The notes under the pieces were generated by a model that made no database searches, was not told the DNA's origin, and worked only from the letters and a program-made list of their open reading frames with translations. From NCBI GenBank assembly GCA_965655795.1, contig CBFHHY010000007.1:46004-110003 (forward strand): a stretch of 64,000 nt of DNA, given 5' to 3'. Of this stretch, positions 42,885 to 52,415 are shown piece by piece. The position numbers and the translations under genes are program-made. Origin of the DNA: TMED14 sp002167805. Its GTDB lineage: Bacteria > Bacteroidota > Bacteroidia > Flavobacteriales > Schleiferiaceae. Numbering within the stretch: the stretch's first letter is position 1; the number at the start of each line of letters is the position of its first letter.

Positions 42885-43865
42885 ATGATTATTACGCGAA
42901 CACCTTTTAGAGTCAGCTTTGTTGGAGGAGGAAGTGATCTACCTGTATTTTTTCAAGAATATGGCGGAGCTGTTTTATCAAGCAGTATAAATAAATACAT
43001 GTATATATCCTCACATGACTTTTTTGAAAAAAATAAAGTGAGAACAAAGTACTCTGCTACTGAGACAGTTTCTTCTGTTCAAGAAATTGAACATCCAATT
43101 CTAAGAACCATAATGTCAAAGCTTAATATTGGTAAAGGCCTAGAAATTTCTTCGATAGCCGATGTCCCAGCAGGAACAGGTATGGGTAGTTCCTCTAGCT
43201 TCACGGTAGGAACCCTCCACAACATGATGGCGCGTAAGGGGATGCTAAAAAAAGTTGATAAACTTTGGCTCGCTGAAGAGGCATGCCAGATTGAAATCCA
43301 TGATTTGAATGAACCCATAGGTAAACAAGATCAATATGCTGCTGCTTTTGGGGGTTTAAATTTATATCGATTTAATAAAGACAACGAGGTATTGGTAAAA
43401 CCAATGAATTTAAGTGACGAGGCAATTAAAGATTTTAGTAGCCATCTAAAATTATACTATATTGGCAATCAAAGAAGCGCTTCCGAAATCCTTTCAAAAC
43501 AAAGTAAAGACTCACTAAAAGCTGATAAAATTCAAGCATTAAAAACTATGGTCTCTTTTGTTGATGATTTTGCTGATTCATTAGAGGCCAATGAATGGAA
43601 AAAATGTGGTGAAATAATTGATGAAAACTGGAAGCTTAAGCAATCCCTAACCATGGGAATTAGTAATTCTAGCATTCAGAATATATATGAGTTGGGTAAG
43701 AATAATGGTGCCTGGGGGGCAAAACTTCTTGGAGCTGGCGGAGGTGGATTCATGCTCTTCTTTGCACCTCCAGAAAAACATAGTTTATTGGATCAAACAA
43801 TTCAACTATCACCTTTCCCCTTTGAACTAGAAAATATTGGGTCTCAAGTTATTTTTAATGGATGA
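42885..43865 (+). CDS. hddA: D-glycero-alpha-D-manno-heptose-7-phosphate kinase (HddA-like, GHMP kinase)
   Basis: This 326-residue GHMP kinase begins MIITRTPFRVSFVGGGSDLP, typical for HddA and related sugar kinases. The ATP loop PAGTGMGSSSS is at 95-105, and the C-terminal GHMP motif is GAKLLGAGGGGF (about 277-288). It would phosphorylate heptose-7-phosphate at C1 in the alpha configuration. It lies between the nucleotidyltransferase-phosphatase fusion and gmhA. Fucose kinase-like relatives share the fold, but the neighbours favour the heptose role. Confidence 0.86.
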   Translation: MIITRTPFRVSFVGGGSDLPVFFQEYGGAVLSSSINKYMYISSHDFFEKNKVRTKYSATETVSSVQEIEHPILRTIMSKLNIGKGLEISSIADVPAGTGMGSSSSFTVGTLHNMMARKGMLKKVDKLWLAEEACQIEIHDLNEPIGKQDQYAAAFGGLNLYRFNKDNEVLVKPMNLSDEAIKDFSSHLKLYYIGNQRSASEILSKQSKDSLKADKIQALKTMVSFVDDFADSLEANEWKKCGEIIDENWKLKQSLTMGISNSSIQNIYELGKNNGAWGAKLLGAGGGGFMLFFAPPEKHSLLDQTIQLSPFPFELENIGSQVIFNG

Positions 43866-43887
43866 ACCTGAATTGTAACTTAGCATT

Positions 43888-44490
43888 ATGACCAGTAAAG
43901 AATATCTTAAATTACTCCAAAACACATTGAATGATGTAGATCTTCAATCTGTTGAAAAAATGAAAACCATTTTTTTGGAAGCTCACGAGAAGGGGTCCAA
44001 AATATATACCATGGGAAATGGCGGCTCTGCTGCAAATGCGAGTCATGCAGCCGGAGATTTCTTGAAAGGGGCCTCGTTTGGCTTGAAGAAAAGGTTTAAT
44101 ATTATTTGCTTGAATGACAATACACCAAGCCTGATGGCAATTGCAAATGATGTTGGTTGGGATGACATTTTTATTGAGCCATTAAAAAACTTCTTAAAAC
44201 CCGAAGATGTTGTTATTGGAATTAGTGGGTCTGGTAATTCAAAAAATGTCCTAAAAGCCATTTACTATTCAAAAGAAATAGGCGCAAAAACGATTGGTAT
44301 GACCGGCTTTAATGGAGGCGAATTAAAAAACGTCTGTGACTTATCAATACATTCTCCTGCTATGGATATGGAGATAGCAGAGGATATTCATATGGCCGTA
44401 TTCAATATGGTTAAAAAAGAGGTTATGTCCGTTTTAATGCCGAAAAATGCGAGCATGGGAGAAACTTATGATAATCGGATTACTAAATAG
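43888..44490 (+). CDS. gmhA: Sedoheptulose-7-phosphate isomerase GmhA (SIS domain)
   Basis: GmhA converts sedoheptulose-7-phosphate to D-glycero-D-manno-heptose-7-phosphate, the first step of activated-heptose synthesis. The 200-residue SIS-domain protein has MGNGGSAANASHAAGDF (42-58), NDVGWDDIF (about 86-94), GISGSGNSKNV (about 110-120) and the AEDIHMAVFNMV segment (about 165-176) with metal-binding residues. It is the last gene of the trxA-fusion-hddA-gmhA run and is convergent with the subtilase gene. Confidence 0.91.
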   Translation: MTSKEYLKLLQNTLNDVDLQSVEKMKTIFLEAHEKGSKIYTMGNGGSAANASHAAGDFLKGASFGLKKRFNIICLNDNTPSLMAIANDVGWDDIFIEPLKNFLKPEDVVIGISGSGNSKNVLKAIYYSKEIGAKTIGMTGFNGGELKNVCDLSIHSPAMDMEIAEDIHMAVFNMVKKEVMSVLMPKNASMGETYDNRITK

Positions 44491-44516
44491 CAATCAATCT
44501 AATATTCTAAATAGAA

Positions 44517-46115
44517 TTAGAATCCAAATGGAGGTATTTTAAGGAATTGCTCGGATTCCGTTGAGACTTTAATAATAGTCCCAAAAGGGTACTTTGGGAC
44601 CGTAAAACCCTGGCCTTCTGAATGATACTTTTTTTCAAAAAGGATCCGACCTGAATAATCCAGTATTTCAATCTTTTTAATATTCATGGAATGAGTCCAG
44701 CTAACCAGCCAACCATTTTCCGAGTAAGAAAGGTTAAACGGGTCTTGAATATTATCCTCATTTATTCCGATTGTGGCAATTAAACTGCCGTAGTTAGGAA
44801 TACCATAACCATACAGAGAATCAGGATTGGATGCATTACTGGAACTGTTTCGAATCATATTCATCAAATCTTGAATATCATAGTTTAAACTTATTGACTT
44901 TACTATTTGTAAAAGACTTGCTGTCGCACCACAAATAATGGGAGAAGCAAAAGAGGTTCCACTACTCGTTCCGATTGTTCCATTAGATGTCATTACCGTA
45001 GCTCCCGAGCCTCTTGCCATTAAATCAGGTTTAATTCGGCCATCACTGGTAGGTCCTTGCGATGAAAATGTTGAACGAATACCTTGGGAATCAACGGCGC
45101 CAACCGAAAGAATTGAATCTGCATCTGCTGGGCAGCTAATATATTTCCAACTGCTCGCTCCTTCGTTTCCAGCAGCAGCGACTACTATTATACCAACTCG
45201 AGCAGAAATATTTGCGGCAAGAGAAATAACACTTGTCCTGCCATCAAGGTCGGAATACGTATGATCACCGATTCCATTATCAAAAGTTGTATAGCCTAAT
45301 GAAGTATTTGTAATATCTACCCCAATACTATCAGCCCATTCCGATGCCCAAACCCAATTATCTTCCTCTGCGATCGTCTCTGAAAGCTCGTTTTCCGTTC
45401 TAAACAAAGCAAAAGAAGCCTCTGGAGCCGTTCCGACAAAAGTGCCATTTATATCTGCACAAATAGTACTTAAAACACTCATTCCATGGCTTCCAACATG
45501 AAAGACATTCGTGTCTCCATCAACAAAGTCTTTAGTCAGCACGATACGACCTTGATTCCAAGCTCCTTGAAAAACGGAATGAGACTCAACGCCTGAAAAT
45601 CCTCCATCCATTAGACCAATGAGTATACCTTGCCCTGCATAACCTAAGTCATGGACTGGTGCAAGATTTATCTGAGTTGTTTGATCCAAACTCTGGCCGT
45701 ATGAAAAACCATATGTGACACCTTCTTCTTGGAGTTTTCTTCTCACCATTCTGCGAACTGGAACTATTTCCTTTATCCATTTTTTCATAGATAACTGATG
45801 ATATTGAAATTCATTAGCCTCAACTGAAAATGCCCTAAGCCAACGGGAAAAAAATCGAACATTTGCTCCCGTTGATTCGACCATGTCCGCTAAAGAGTTG
45901 GGCATTGAATAATCAAATGAACGAAGAGGGATATTCTGTCTTAACCTGCGATCTAAAGAGCGCTGTGATAAAGCTGGTGTAGAGAGTTTATTAATACCTA
46001 AACTTGAGAGAATTGGTTCATTCACATATACCCAATACTTATTTGTCTCTTGTGCATTAGAAACATTTATACAATAAAAAATCACTAGGAAAAACAATAA
46101 TATTTTCTTTGACAT
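44517..46115 (-). CDS. Secreted S8 subtilisin-family serine protease
   Basis: This 532-residue protease has a signal peptide (1-21, ending SNAQ), a prodomain-like stretch to about residue 150, and a subtilase domain. The catalytic triad is D170 (LMDGGF), H210 (GSHGMS) and S388 (GTSFASP), and the oxyanion Asn is N317 (AAGNEG). After the domain, the last 80 residues (from about 455) form a beta-rich tail with IKKIEILDYSGRILFEKKY that resembles a divergent T9SS type A sorting domain, so export by T9SS is likely but not certain. It follows mnmA by 12 nt as the last gene of the dnaE-MORN-mnmA run. Confidence 0.88.
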   Translation of the reverse strand: MSKKILLFFLVIFYCINVSNAQETNKYWVYVNEPILSSLGINKLSTPALSQRSLDRRLRQNIPLRSFDYSMPNSLADMVESTGANVRFFSRWLRAFSVEANEFQYHQLSMKKWIKEIVPVRRMVRRKLQEEGVTYGFSYGQSLDQTTQINLAPVHDLGYAGQGILIGLMDGGFSGVESHSVFQGAWNQGRIVLTKDFVDGDTNVFHVGSHGMSVLSTICADINGTFVGTAPEASFALFRTENELSETIAEEDNWVWASEWADSIGVDITNTSLGYTTFDNGIGDHTYSDLDGRTSVISLAANISARVGIIVVAAAGNEGASSWKYISCPADADSILSVGAVDSQGIRSTFSSQGPTSDGRIKPDLMARGSGATVMTSNGTIGTSSGTSFASPIICGATASLLQIVKSISLNYDIQDLMNMIRNSSSNASNPDSLYGYGIPNYGSLIATIGINEDNIQDPFNLSYSENGWLVSWTHSMNIKKIEILDYSGRILFEKKYHSEGQGFTVPKYPFGTIIKVSTESEQFLKIPPFGF

Positions 46116-46127
46116 CGTTTACACGGT

Positions 46128-47273
46128 TTAACTATGTATTATACCAGACCCCACCAATTCATCTCCATCATACCAGGATGCAAACTGCCCCGGGGCCACA
46201 GACTTCATCGGTTCGATACTTAAGATTTTAAGACCATTCGAAGTTTGTTCAATTTTCGCGCCAAAAAGTTTCTGCCGATAACGAATTCTAACACTATAAT
46301 CACGAGATTCTCCATGATTCATTCTCTTTTTATCATCGACCCAATGAATGTCAGAATTCAGAATTTTTAAAAAAGGTCTATATAATCCTGGATGGTTTTC
46401 GCCTTGCCCGACATAAACAATATTTTTTTTAACATCAATAGCTATGACAAAAAGTGGTAATGTTTTGCCTCCAACAAACAATCCTTTTCTTTGACCGATA
46501 GTGAAATAATAAGCTCCATTGTGAGATCCAACGACTTTTCCAGAATCTGGTCTTAATTCCCATTGATTCCCCCATTGAGGAGATTCAAAGCCTTGCCACG
46601 ATGATTCAACTTCGATAATCTCTCCTCTTTGGGGTTTTAGCTTTTGTTGCAAAAAATCAGGAAGACTAACCTTACCAATGAAACAAAGTCCTTGAGAATC
46701 TTTTTTTGTTGCTGTAACAAGACCTAAGTCAAGGGCTATTTCCCGAACTTGTGACTTATGAAGATTCCCAATGGGAAATAAGGCTTTAGATAATTGCTGT
46801 TGGTTTAACTGACATAAAAAGTAGCTCTGATCTTTTGTTTTATCTGTACCTGCAATCAAATGATGTATACCATCTTCTGTAGTTGTTTTCTGAACATAAT
46901 GACCCGTAGCGACATAATCTGCTCCTAAATCTAGAGCAGCCTCTAAAAATATATCAAACTTAATTTCACGATTGCATAGAATATCCGGGTTTGGAGTTCT
47001 ACCCGATTGATACTCAGAAAACATATAATCAACGATTCTCTCTTTATATTCCTTGCTCAAATCTAGAACATGAAACGGGATATTTAACTTTTCAGCTACC
47101 AAAAGTGCATCATTTGAGTCCTCTATCCATGGACATTCGTCATCAAGAGTTACAGAATCATCAACCCAATTCCTCATAAAAAGACCGATAACGTGATGAC
47201 CTTTCTGCTTTAAAATATGAGCAGCAACGCTTGAATCAACACCTCCAGAGAGTCCAACTACAACCAATCCCAT
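46128..47273 (-). CDS. mnmA: tRNA-specific 2-thiouridylase MnmA
   Basis: MnmA puts sulfur on U34 of Lys, Glu and Gln tRNAs; a tRNA-Lys(TTT) substrate is encoded in this window. The 381-residue protein has the PP-loop GLSGGVDSSV (7-16) and the two catalytic cysteines, C100 in NPDILCNREIKF and C197 in GLCFIGK. The C-terminal beta-barrel region includes HNGAYYFTIGQRKGL and the late VAPGQFASWY. Length and motifs are normal. It follows the MORN-repeat gene by 10 nt and precedes a secreted protease, so the operon mixes unrelated functions. Confidence 0.96.
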   Translation of the reverse strand: MGLVVVGLSGGVDSSVAAHILKQKGHHVIGLFMRNWVDDSVTLDDECPWIEDSNDALLVAEKLNIPFHVLDLSKEYKERIVDYMFSEYQSGRTPNPDILCNREIKFDIFLEAALDLGADYVATGHYVQKTTTEDGIHHLIAGTDKTKDQSYFLCQLNQQQLSKALFPIGNLHKSQVREIALDLGLVTATKKDSQGLCFIGKVSLPDFLQQKLKPQRGEIIEVESSWQGFESPQWGNQWELRPDSGKVVGSHNGAYYFTIGQRKGLFVGGKTLPLFVIAIDVKKNIVYVGQGENHPGLYRPFLKILNSDIHWVDDKKRMNHGESRDYSVRIRYRQKLFGAKIEQTSNGLKILSIEPMKSVAPGQFASWYDGDELVGSGIIHS

Positions 47274-47283
47274 TATTAATGAA

Positions 47284-47985
47284 TCATTCAGATTGAATTA
47301 TGACTGTTTCAACTTCCCTACCCCGGTGAAAAAAGACAGTTTTCGCTATTTTCCCGTCATTATAAAATAGCCACTCACCATGTCTTAAGCCCTCAATATA
47401 TTTTCCTTTGACCTTTATTCCGCCTAGATCACTATAACCAATCCAATCGCCGTTTAATTTCCCTTTGGAATAATTTTCAATGGACATCTTCTTTCCATTT
47501 TCAAAACACCTTATCCATTCTCCTTCTTTTTGACCGGATTTCATATTACCCGACTCCACCAAATTACCGTTTGTGTAGAAAGTTTCATGAGAGCCATTTA
47601 ATTTACCAGAGTTCCAAGTCTCCTTAGATATAATTAATCCCTGGGAGTTAAAAATTTTCCATGTTCCATGCTTTAATTTCCCTGGTGAATAACTACCCTC
47701 GGAAAGTAATTTTTCGTCCTCATTATAATTTTGGACAAAACAAGCTCCTGTAAGTCCCTGGAAAGTCATTTGAGATCTTAATTTTCCACTTTTATAAAAA
47801 TGTCTAAAAACTCCTTTGGGCTTGCCCATTTCAAACTCACCAATATATCTATATACCGATGATCCGGGATATTTAACCCTCCATATACCATCCTTTAAAT
47901 CGTCTACGGTAAGATTCTCTGTAGATTGTCCATTTAGACTCAAACAGAAAGTTGATAGAAAGCAAATAAGATAAAAATGCTTCAT
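47284..47985 (-). CDS. MORN-repeat (YwqK-like) exported protein
   Basis: This 233-residue protein has a signal peptide (1-19, ending LNGQ) and then about seven repeats of the MORN variant type, each near 22-24 residues with a GxW/F...Y..G.L pattern (for example GTWKIFNSQGLIISKE and GEWIRCFENGKKMSIE). Such proteins are common in Bacteroidota, often annotated as YwqK-like, and may bind surfaces or membranes; no activity is known. The start overlaps the end of dnaE by 4 bp. Confidence 0.82.
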   Translation of the reverse strand: MKHFYLICFLSTFCLSLNGQSTENLTVDDLKDGIWRVKYPGSSVYRYIGEFEMGKPKGVFRHFYKSGKLRSQMTFQGLTGACFVQNYNEDEKLLSEGSYSPGKLKHGTWKIFNSQGLIISKETWNSGKLNGSHETFYTNGNLVESGNMKSGQKEGEWIRCFENGKKMSIENYSKGKLNGDWIGYSDLGGIKVKGKYIEGLRHGEWLFYNDGKIAKTVFFHRGREVETVIIQSE

Positions 47986-50900
47986 GACTGTTCTATCTTT
48001 ACAAAAGCATGAATGAAATCGAGCCTATCAATTTCTGCTAACAGGGAATCATCAATTCTTGTAGTTAAATTTCGAGATGGCATCGCCACAGAAACTTTAG
48101 TTATCGGATCCTTTACATGAAAAGTGACCTTGCAGGGTCCTGGATGCTTTTTCAAAATTGCCCCTAGCTCTTTCCATTGATGGTCGATTACTTCATCTAT
48201 ATCTGACATAATATCAATACTTCTCGCCTCCCTCTCAAAAATCTCAGATAATAAAACAATCCTTGTTATATCCGCATAAAGACGCGAACTCGAATCGTTA
48301 TTCGACCAGTTAGGCCTATGCACTCTACCTCGAACACAAACCATAATATCATCGACCAAAAACTCTCGAAAATTTAAAAACTGCTTTCCGAATAAAGCAA
48401 ACTCTCTGGCACCTTCATGATCTTCTATTGTGAAAACACCCATCTCTCTTCCATTTCGAGTAGTCTTCAGTTCTACATTTGAAATTATTCCTGCAATTGA
48501 ATAATCTCGGTAAGAAGAAGTACCAACAAATGATTCTAAATTTTGCATTTCTGAGATCGAATTCTTTGCAAAGGTCTGAATTTCATATTTATAGTTATCA
48601 AGTGGGTGAGCGCTCAAAAAAATACCATTTATATCTCTTTCTCGCTTCAACAGATCTAAATTATTCCATTGTTCAACCTCAGGAAATTCGGGCTCGGGAA
48701 TGTCTATTCCTGAATCACCACCGAATAAGGAGACCTGAGCAGATTTCTCCTGATCCTGCACACCCTGTCCATAACGTCTTACTCTCTCTAAAAAATTTTT
48801 TCCATCTTCTGTTTCATGAAATAGCATACCTCGATGAATATCTTTAAAACTATCGAAACCTCCACCGAGGGCCAAGGCCTCCCATGTTCCCTTATTTACA
48901 ATTCTCATATCAACTCGCTTAGCAAAATCAAATATTGACTTAAAATTTCCATATTTTCTGCGATTTTCAATCAAAAAATCTACAGCTGATGAACCGACTC
49001 CTCTCATACCGAGAAGACCAAATCTCAATGCGCCACTTTCATTTACAATAAAAACATCTTCGGACTCGTTTACATCGGGCCCAAGAACATCTATTTTCAT
49101 TCTTTTGCATTCCTCCATAAAAAAAGTAACCTGTTTGATATCATTCATATTGTTTGATAACACGGAAGCCATGTATTCTCCAGGGAAATTTGCTTTTAAG
49201 TATGCCGTTTGATATGCAATGCGAGCATAACATGTAGAATGGGATTTATTAAAGGCGTAAGAAGCAAAAGCTTCCCAATCTTTCCATATTTTTTCCAATG
49301 TCTCTTCGGGGTGTTTGCGGTTCACACCTCCCTGAATAAACTTTGGTTTCATTTCGTCGAGTACAGATTTTATTTTTTTCCCCATCGCTTTTCTGAGTAC
49401 GTCAGCCTCTCCCTTTGTAAACCCTGCAAGCTTTTGAGAAAGAAGCATCACTTGTTCTTGATAAACTGTTATTCCGTATGTCTCTTCCAAAAAACTCTCC
49501 ATCTCTGGAACATCATAAGAAATTGGTTCAATGCCATGCTTTCTCTTAATAAAACTTGGTATATACTCTATAGGTCCAGGTCTGTATAGCGCATTCATAG
49601 CAATTAAATCCGCGAATATTGTAGGCTTTAAATCTTTCAGGTGCTTTTGCATTCCAGGAGACTCATATTGAAAAATTCCAACTGTCTCACCTCGTTGAAA
49701 CAATTTATATGTGGGCTCATCATTAACGGGTATATCTTCCATATCCAATTTTAAACCCTGTCTTTTTTCTATCAAGGCAACAGCATCTTTTATGATTGTC
49801 AAAGTTTTTAAACCAAGAAAATCCATTTTTAATAGACCCGCAGACTCAACCACTGCATTATCGAATTGTGTACACCACATATCACTATCCTTTGCAACTG
49901 CAACGGGAATGAGATCTCTTATGTCTGTGGGTGTTATTATAACGCCACATGCATGAATTCCTGTATTACGCAGAGATCCCTCTAGTACTTTAGCTTGCCG
50001 TAAAGTTTCACCTCCAGAATCATTAGCCTTATAAAATTCGCGTAATTTTTTTGCATTTTGATAATCCTCTCCTGTCAACCTATCTCGCATTCTTTTTTCG
50101 TCTGACCCCAACAGTAAATCTAAACTTTGATTATCAGGAACTGTCTTCGTAAGTTTTTCTGCCTCATCAAATGAAAGATCTAGTGCTCTTGCTGCATCCT
50201 TAATTGATGATTTTGCAGCCATTTTGCCGTAAGTAATGATTTGAGCAACTTGACTATCTCCATATTTATTTATAACATACTGTATTACCTGATCTCTTCC
50301 ACGATCATCAAAATCAATATCAATATCCGGAAGGCTAATTCTATCTGGATTCAAGAACCTTTCAAATAATAAATTATGTTCAATTGGGTCTACATTAGTG
50401 ATCCCGATGCAATATGCAACTGCAGAACCCGCTGCCGAACCTCTACCTGGCCCTACAGTCACATCCATTTCTCTCGCTGCATTGCAAAAATCCTGAACTA
50501 TCAAAAAATAACCAGGATATCCAGTTCTTTCGATTGTCTCTAGTTCAAAGTCAATTCGATCTTTTATCTCTTCCGTTATGTCTTTATATCTATTCTCTGC
50601 ACCCTTATAAGTTAAATACTTTAAGTACGCATTCTCTCCAGCTTTTTGATCCCCTTTCTCCTTTAAAAACTCATCAGGAATTTGAAAGTTGGGCAATAAA
50701 ACATCTCTTGCTAAAGGAAAATTTTCAACTTTATCATGAATTTCTTGAAGATTATAAAGAGTTTCAGGAATATCATAAAACTTATTTGCCATTTCAGCCT
50801 TGGAGGTCATGTAAAAATTATTGTTAGGGAACCCATATCTAAAGCCCCTCCCTCTCCCGACAGGAGTAGATCTCTTCTGATTATCTTTGACACAAAGTAA

Positions 50901-52349
50901 GATGTCGTGCGCCTCAGACTCACTTTGATTAATGTAATAAGCATTATTTGCGGCAACGGCTTTAACATTATGCTTATTACAAAATTTCAATAAAGTTTCA
51001 TTAATAACATCTTCCTCCGGAAGATCATGGCGGTTAATTTCAGCATAAAAATCTGAACCAAACTCATTTTTCCACCACAAAAATGCCTCTTCGGCTTGCT
51101 TTTCCCCGACCTGAAGAATTAATTGTGGAATTTCGCCAGTTAAACCGCCAGTTGTAACAATTATACCTTCTTTATTCTGACAAAGTATTTCTCTATCAAT
51201 TCTCGGGACATAATAAAAGCCCTCAATATATGCTGCAGAGCTTAATCGAGCGAGGTTATGATAGCCGATTTTATTCTTTGCAAACAATGGAATTTGATAT
51301 CCATCATCCTTTTGAGAACGGTCATCTCGCTGCCGACACAAATATGCCTCATACCCCAAAATTGCTTTAAGCTCATCACGATCCTCAGGTCTCGACCTAT
51401 TGTAATCAGATACAGCTTTGATGAATTGAAAAGTCCCCATCATATTACCAATATCTGTTATCCCCAGAGCGGATTGATTGTCATCAATCGCCCTTTTTAC
51501 CATGTCTGAAACCTTTGCTGTAGCCTGAAGCACACTAAACTGGCTATGAGTATGAAGATGGAAGAAATGTTTTGATTCCTCAACTGAAAAGCTTTTCGAA
51601 TTATTCTGTATTTCAGGGCTCTTCGGGATCTCTTCAATATCTTGATTTGAATCAACGATAAGAGCACTTTCTTTTTTAAAATTGATATGAACAAGGCCGA
51701 CAGGCTCAATGGGTTGTGGATTCGTATTTTGAAAACCCTTTAGTTCCTCTTCACTAATTCCTAGTTCATTTTCACTCCAATGTCCAATTCTTACTAACTC
51801 CCAAAAGCAGCGGGCAGAAGCCTCCACATCCGCACTAGCATTGTGTGCCTCTTCAAATTCCTTTGCGAAAAGTTTAAAATGCAATTCACTGAGCTTAGGA
51901 ATTTTGAATGCATTACCTCTACCCTTTATTTGAGTAACCTTAGCAGTTCTCTGCGTGCAAGTATCTAAAATGGGAAGATCCAAAAGTTTTGGATTTATAC
52001 CTGCTCTAATAAATTCCGCTCCTAAAACATTGGTATCAAACTTCAAGTTGTGACCAATTAAAAATCTAGACTTTTTTATCGCATTTAAAAATTCTTGAAC
52101 AACTTTTTCCAGTTCAAGTCCATCTCGAGAAGCCAATTCCGTAGATATACCATGAATGTCCTGAGCCTTGAAAGGGATATTAAAACCATTGGGTTTAATT
52201 AAAAAGCTTTTTGCTTCGAGAAGATCGCCTTTTTTACCGTGAAGTTGCCAAGCAATTTGAACAACTCTCGGCCAATTCTCCAGATCATTTAATGGGGCAT
52301 TCCAATTTCTTGGCAAGCCCGTTGTCTCGGTGTCAAAAATAAGATACAT
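47982..52349 (-). CDS. dnaE: DNA polymerase III alpha subunit with fused N-terminal DnaQ-type exonuclease
   Basis: The replicative polymerase is fused to its proofreader. Residues 1-190 are a DEDDh exonuclease: D6 and E8 in FDTETTG, D105 in HNLKFD, and H169 and D174 in HNASADVEAS. A linker (about 190-258) leads to the PHP domain (from HLHTH 264-268), where the usual ITDHG motif reads ITDIG (297-301), so one metal ligand is lost. The polymerase core has GPGRGSAAGS (633-642) and the catalytic Asp residues in PDIDIDF (674-680). A helix-hairpin-helix region and an OB domain follow. At 1455 residues it is longer than exonuclease-free DnaE. The stop overlaps the MORN gene by 4 bp. Confidence 0.95.
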   Translation of the reverse strand: MYLIFDTETTGLPRNWNAPLNDLENWPRVVQIAWQLHGKKGDLLEAKSFLIKPNGFNIPFKAQDIHGISTELASRDGLELEKVVQEFLNAIKKSRFLIGHNLKFDTNVLGAEFIRAGINPKLLDLPILDTCTQRTAKVTQIKGRGNAFKIPKLSELHFKLFAKEFEEAHNASADVEASARCFWELVRIGHWSENELGISEEELKGFQNTNPQPIEPVGLVHINFKKESALIVDSNQDIEEIPKSPEIQNNSKSFSVEESKHFFHLHTHSQFSVLQATAKVSDMVKRAIDDNQSALGITDIGNMMGTFQFIKAVSDYNRSRPEDRDELKAILGYEAYLCRQRDDRSQKDDGYQIPLFAKNKIGYHNLARLSSAAYIEGFYYVPRIDREILCQNKEGIIVTTGGLTGEIPQLILQVGEKQAEEAFLWWKNEFGSDFYAEINRHDLPEEDVINETLLKFCNKHNVKAVAANNAYYINQSESEAHDILLCVKDNQKRSTPVGRGRGFRYGFPNNNFYMTSKAEMANKFYDIPETLYNLQEIHDKVENFPLARDVLLPNFQIPDEFLKEKGDQKAGENAYLKYLTYKGAENRYKDITEEIKDRIDFELETIERTGYPGYFLIVQDFCNAAREMDVTVGPGRGSAAGSAVAYCIGITNVDPIEHNLLFERFLNPDRISLPDIDIDFDDRGRDQVIQYVINKYGDSQVAQIITYGKMAAKSSIKDAARALDLSFDEAEKLTKTVPDNQSLDLLLGSDEKRMRDRLTGEDYQNAKKLREFYKANDSGGETLRQAKVLEGSLRNTGIHACGVIITPTDIRDLIPVAVAKDSDMWCTQFDNAVVESAGLLKMDFLGLKTLTIIKDAVALIEKRQGLKLDMEDIPVNDEPTYKLFQRGETVGIFQYESPGMQKHLKDLKPTIFADLIAMNALYRPGPIEYIPSFIKRKHGIEPISYDVPEMESFLEETYGITVYQEQVMLLSQKLAGFTKGEADVLRKAMGKKIKSVLDEMKPKFIQGGVNRKHPEETLEKIWKDWEAFASYAFNKSHSTCYARIAYQTAYLKANFPGEYMASVLSNNMNDIKQVTFFMEECKRMKIDVLGPDVNESEDVFIVNESGALRFGLLGMRGVGSSAVDFLIENRRKYGNFKSIFDFAKRVDMRIVNKGTWEALALGGGFDSFKDIHRGMLFHETEDGKNFLERVRRYGQGVQDQEKSAQVSLFGGDSGIDIPEPEFPEVEQWNNLDLLKRERDINGIFLSAHPLDNYKYEIQTFAKNSISEMQNLESFVGTSSYRDYSIAGIISNVELKTTRNGREMGVFTIEDHEGAREFALFGKQFLNFREFLVDDIMVCVRGRVHRPNWSNNDSSSRLYADITRIVLLSEIFEREARSIDIMSDIDEVIDHQWKELGAILKKHPGPCKVTFHVKDPITKVSVAMPSRNLTTRIDDSLLAEIDRLDFIHAFVKIEQS

Positions 52350-52415
52350 TTCAATCCCTAAATTAACGTCTTCAAGGGACCCTATCTAATAAAAATGAAG
52401 GAAGTTTTCAACTTT

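Noticed and set aside
44517..44760. Full T9SS type A sorting domain at the end of the subtilase
   Set aside because: The tail only loosely resembles the domain and the usual final pattern is weak, so it is noted as a divergent candidate and not as a firm feature.
48479..50827. Several open frames of 81-137 codons antisense to dnaE
   Set aside because: They lie opposite a clearly coding gene and have low-complexity Leu/Ser/His-rich translations.
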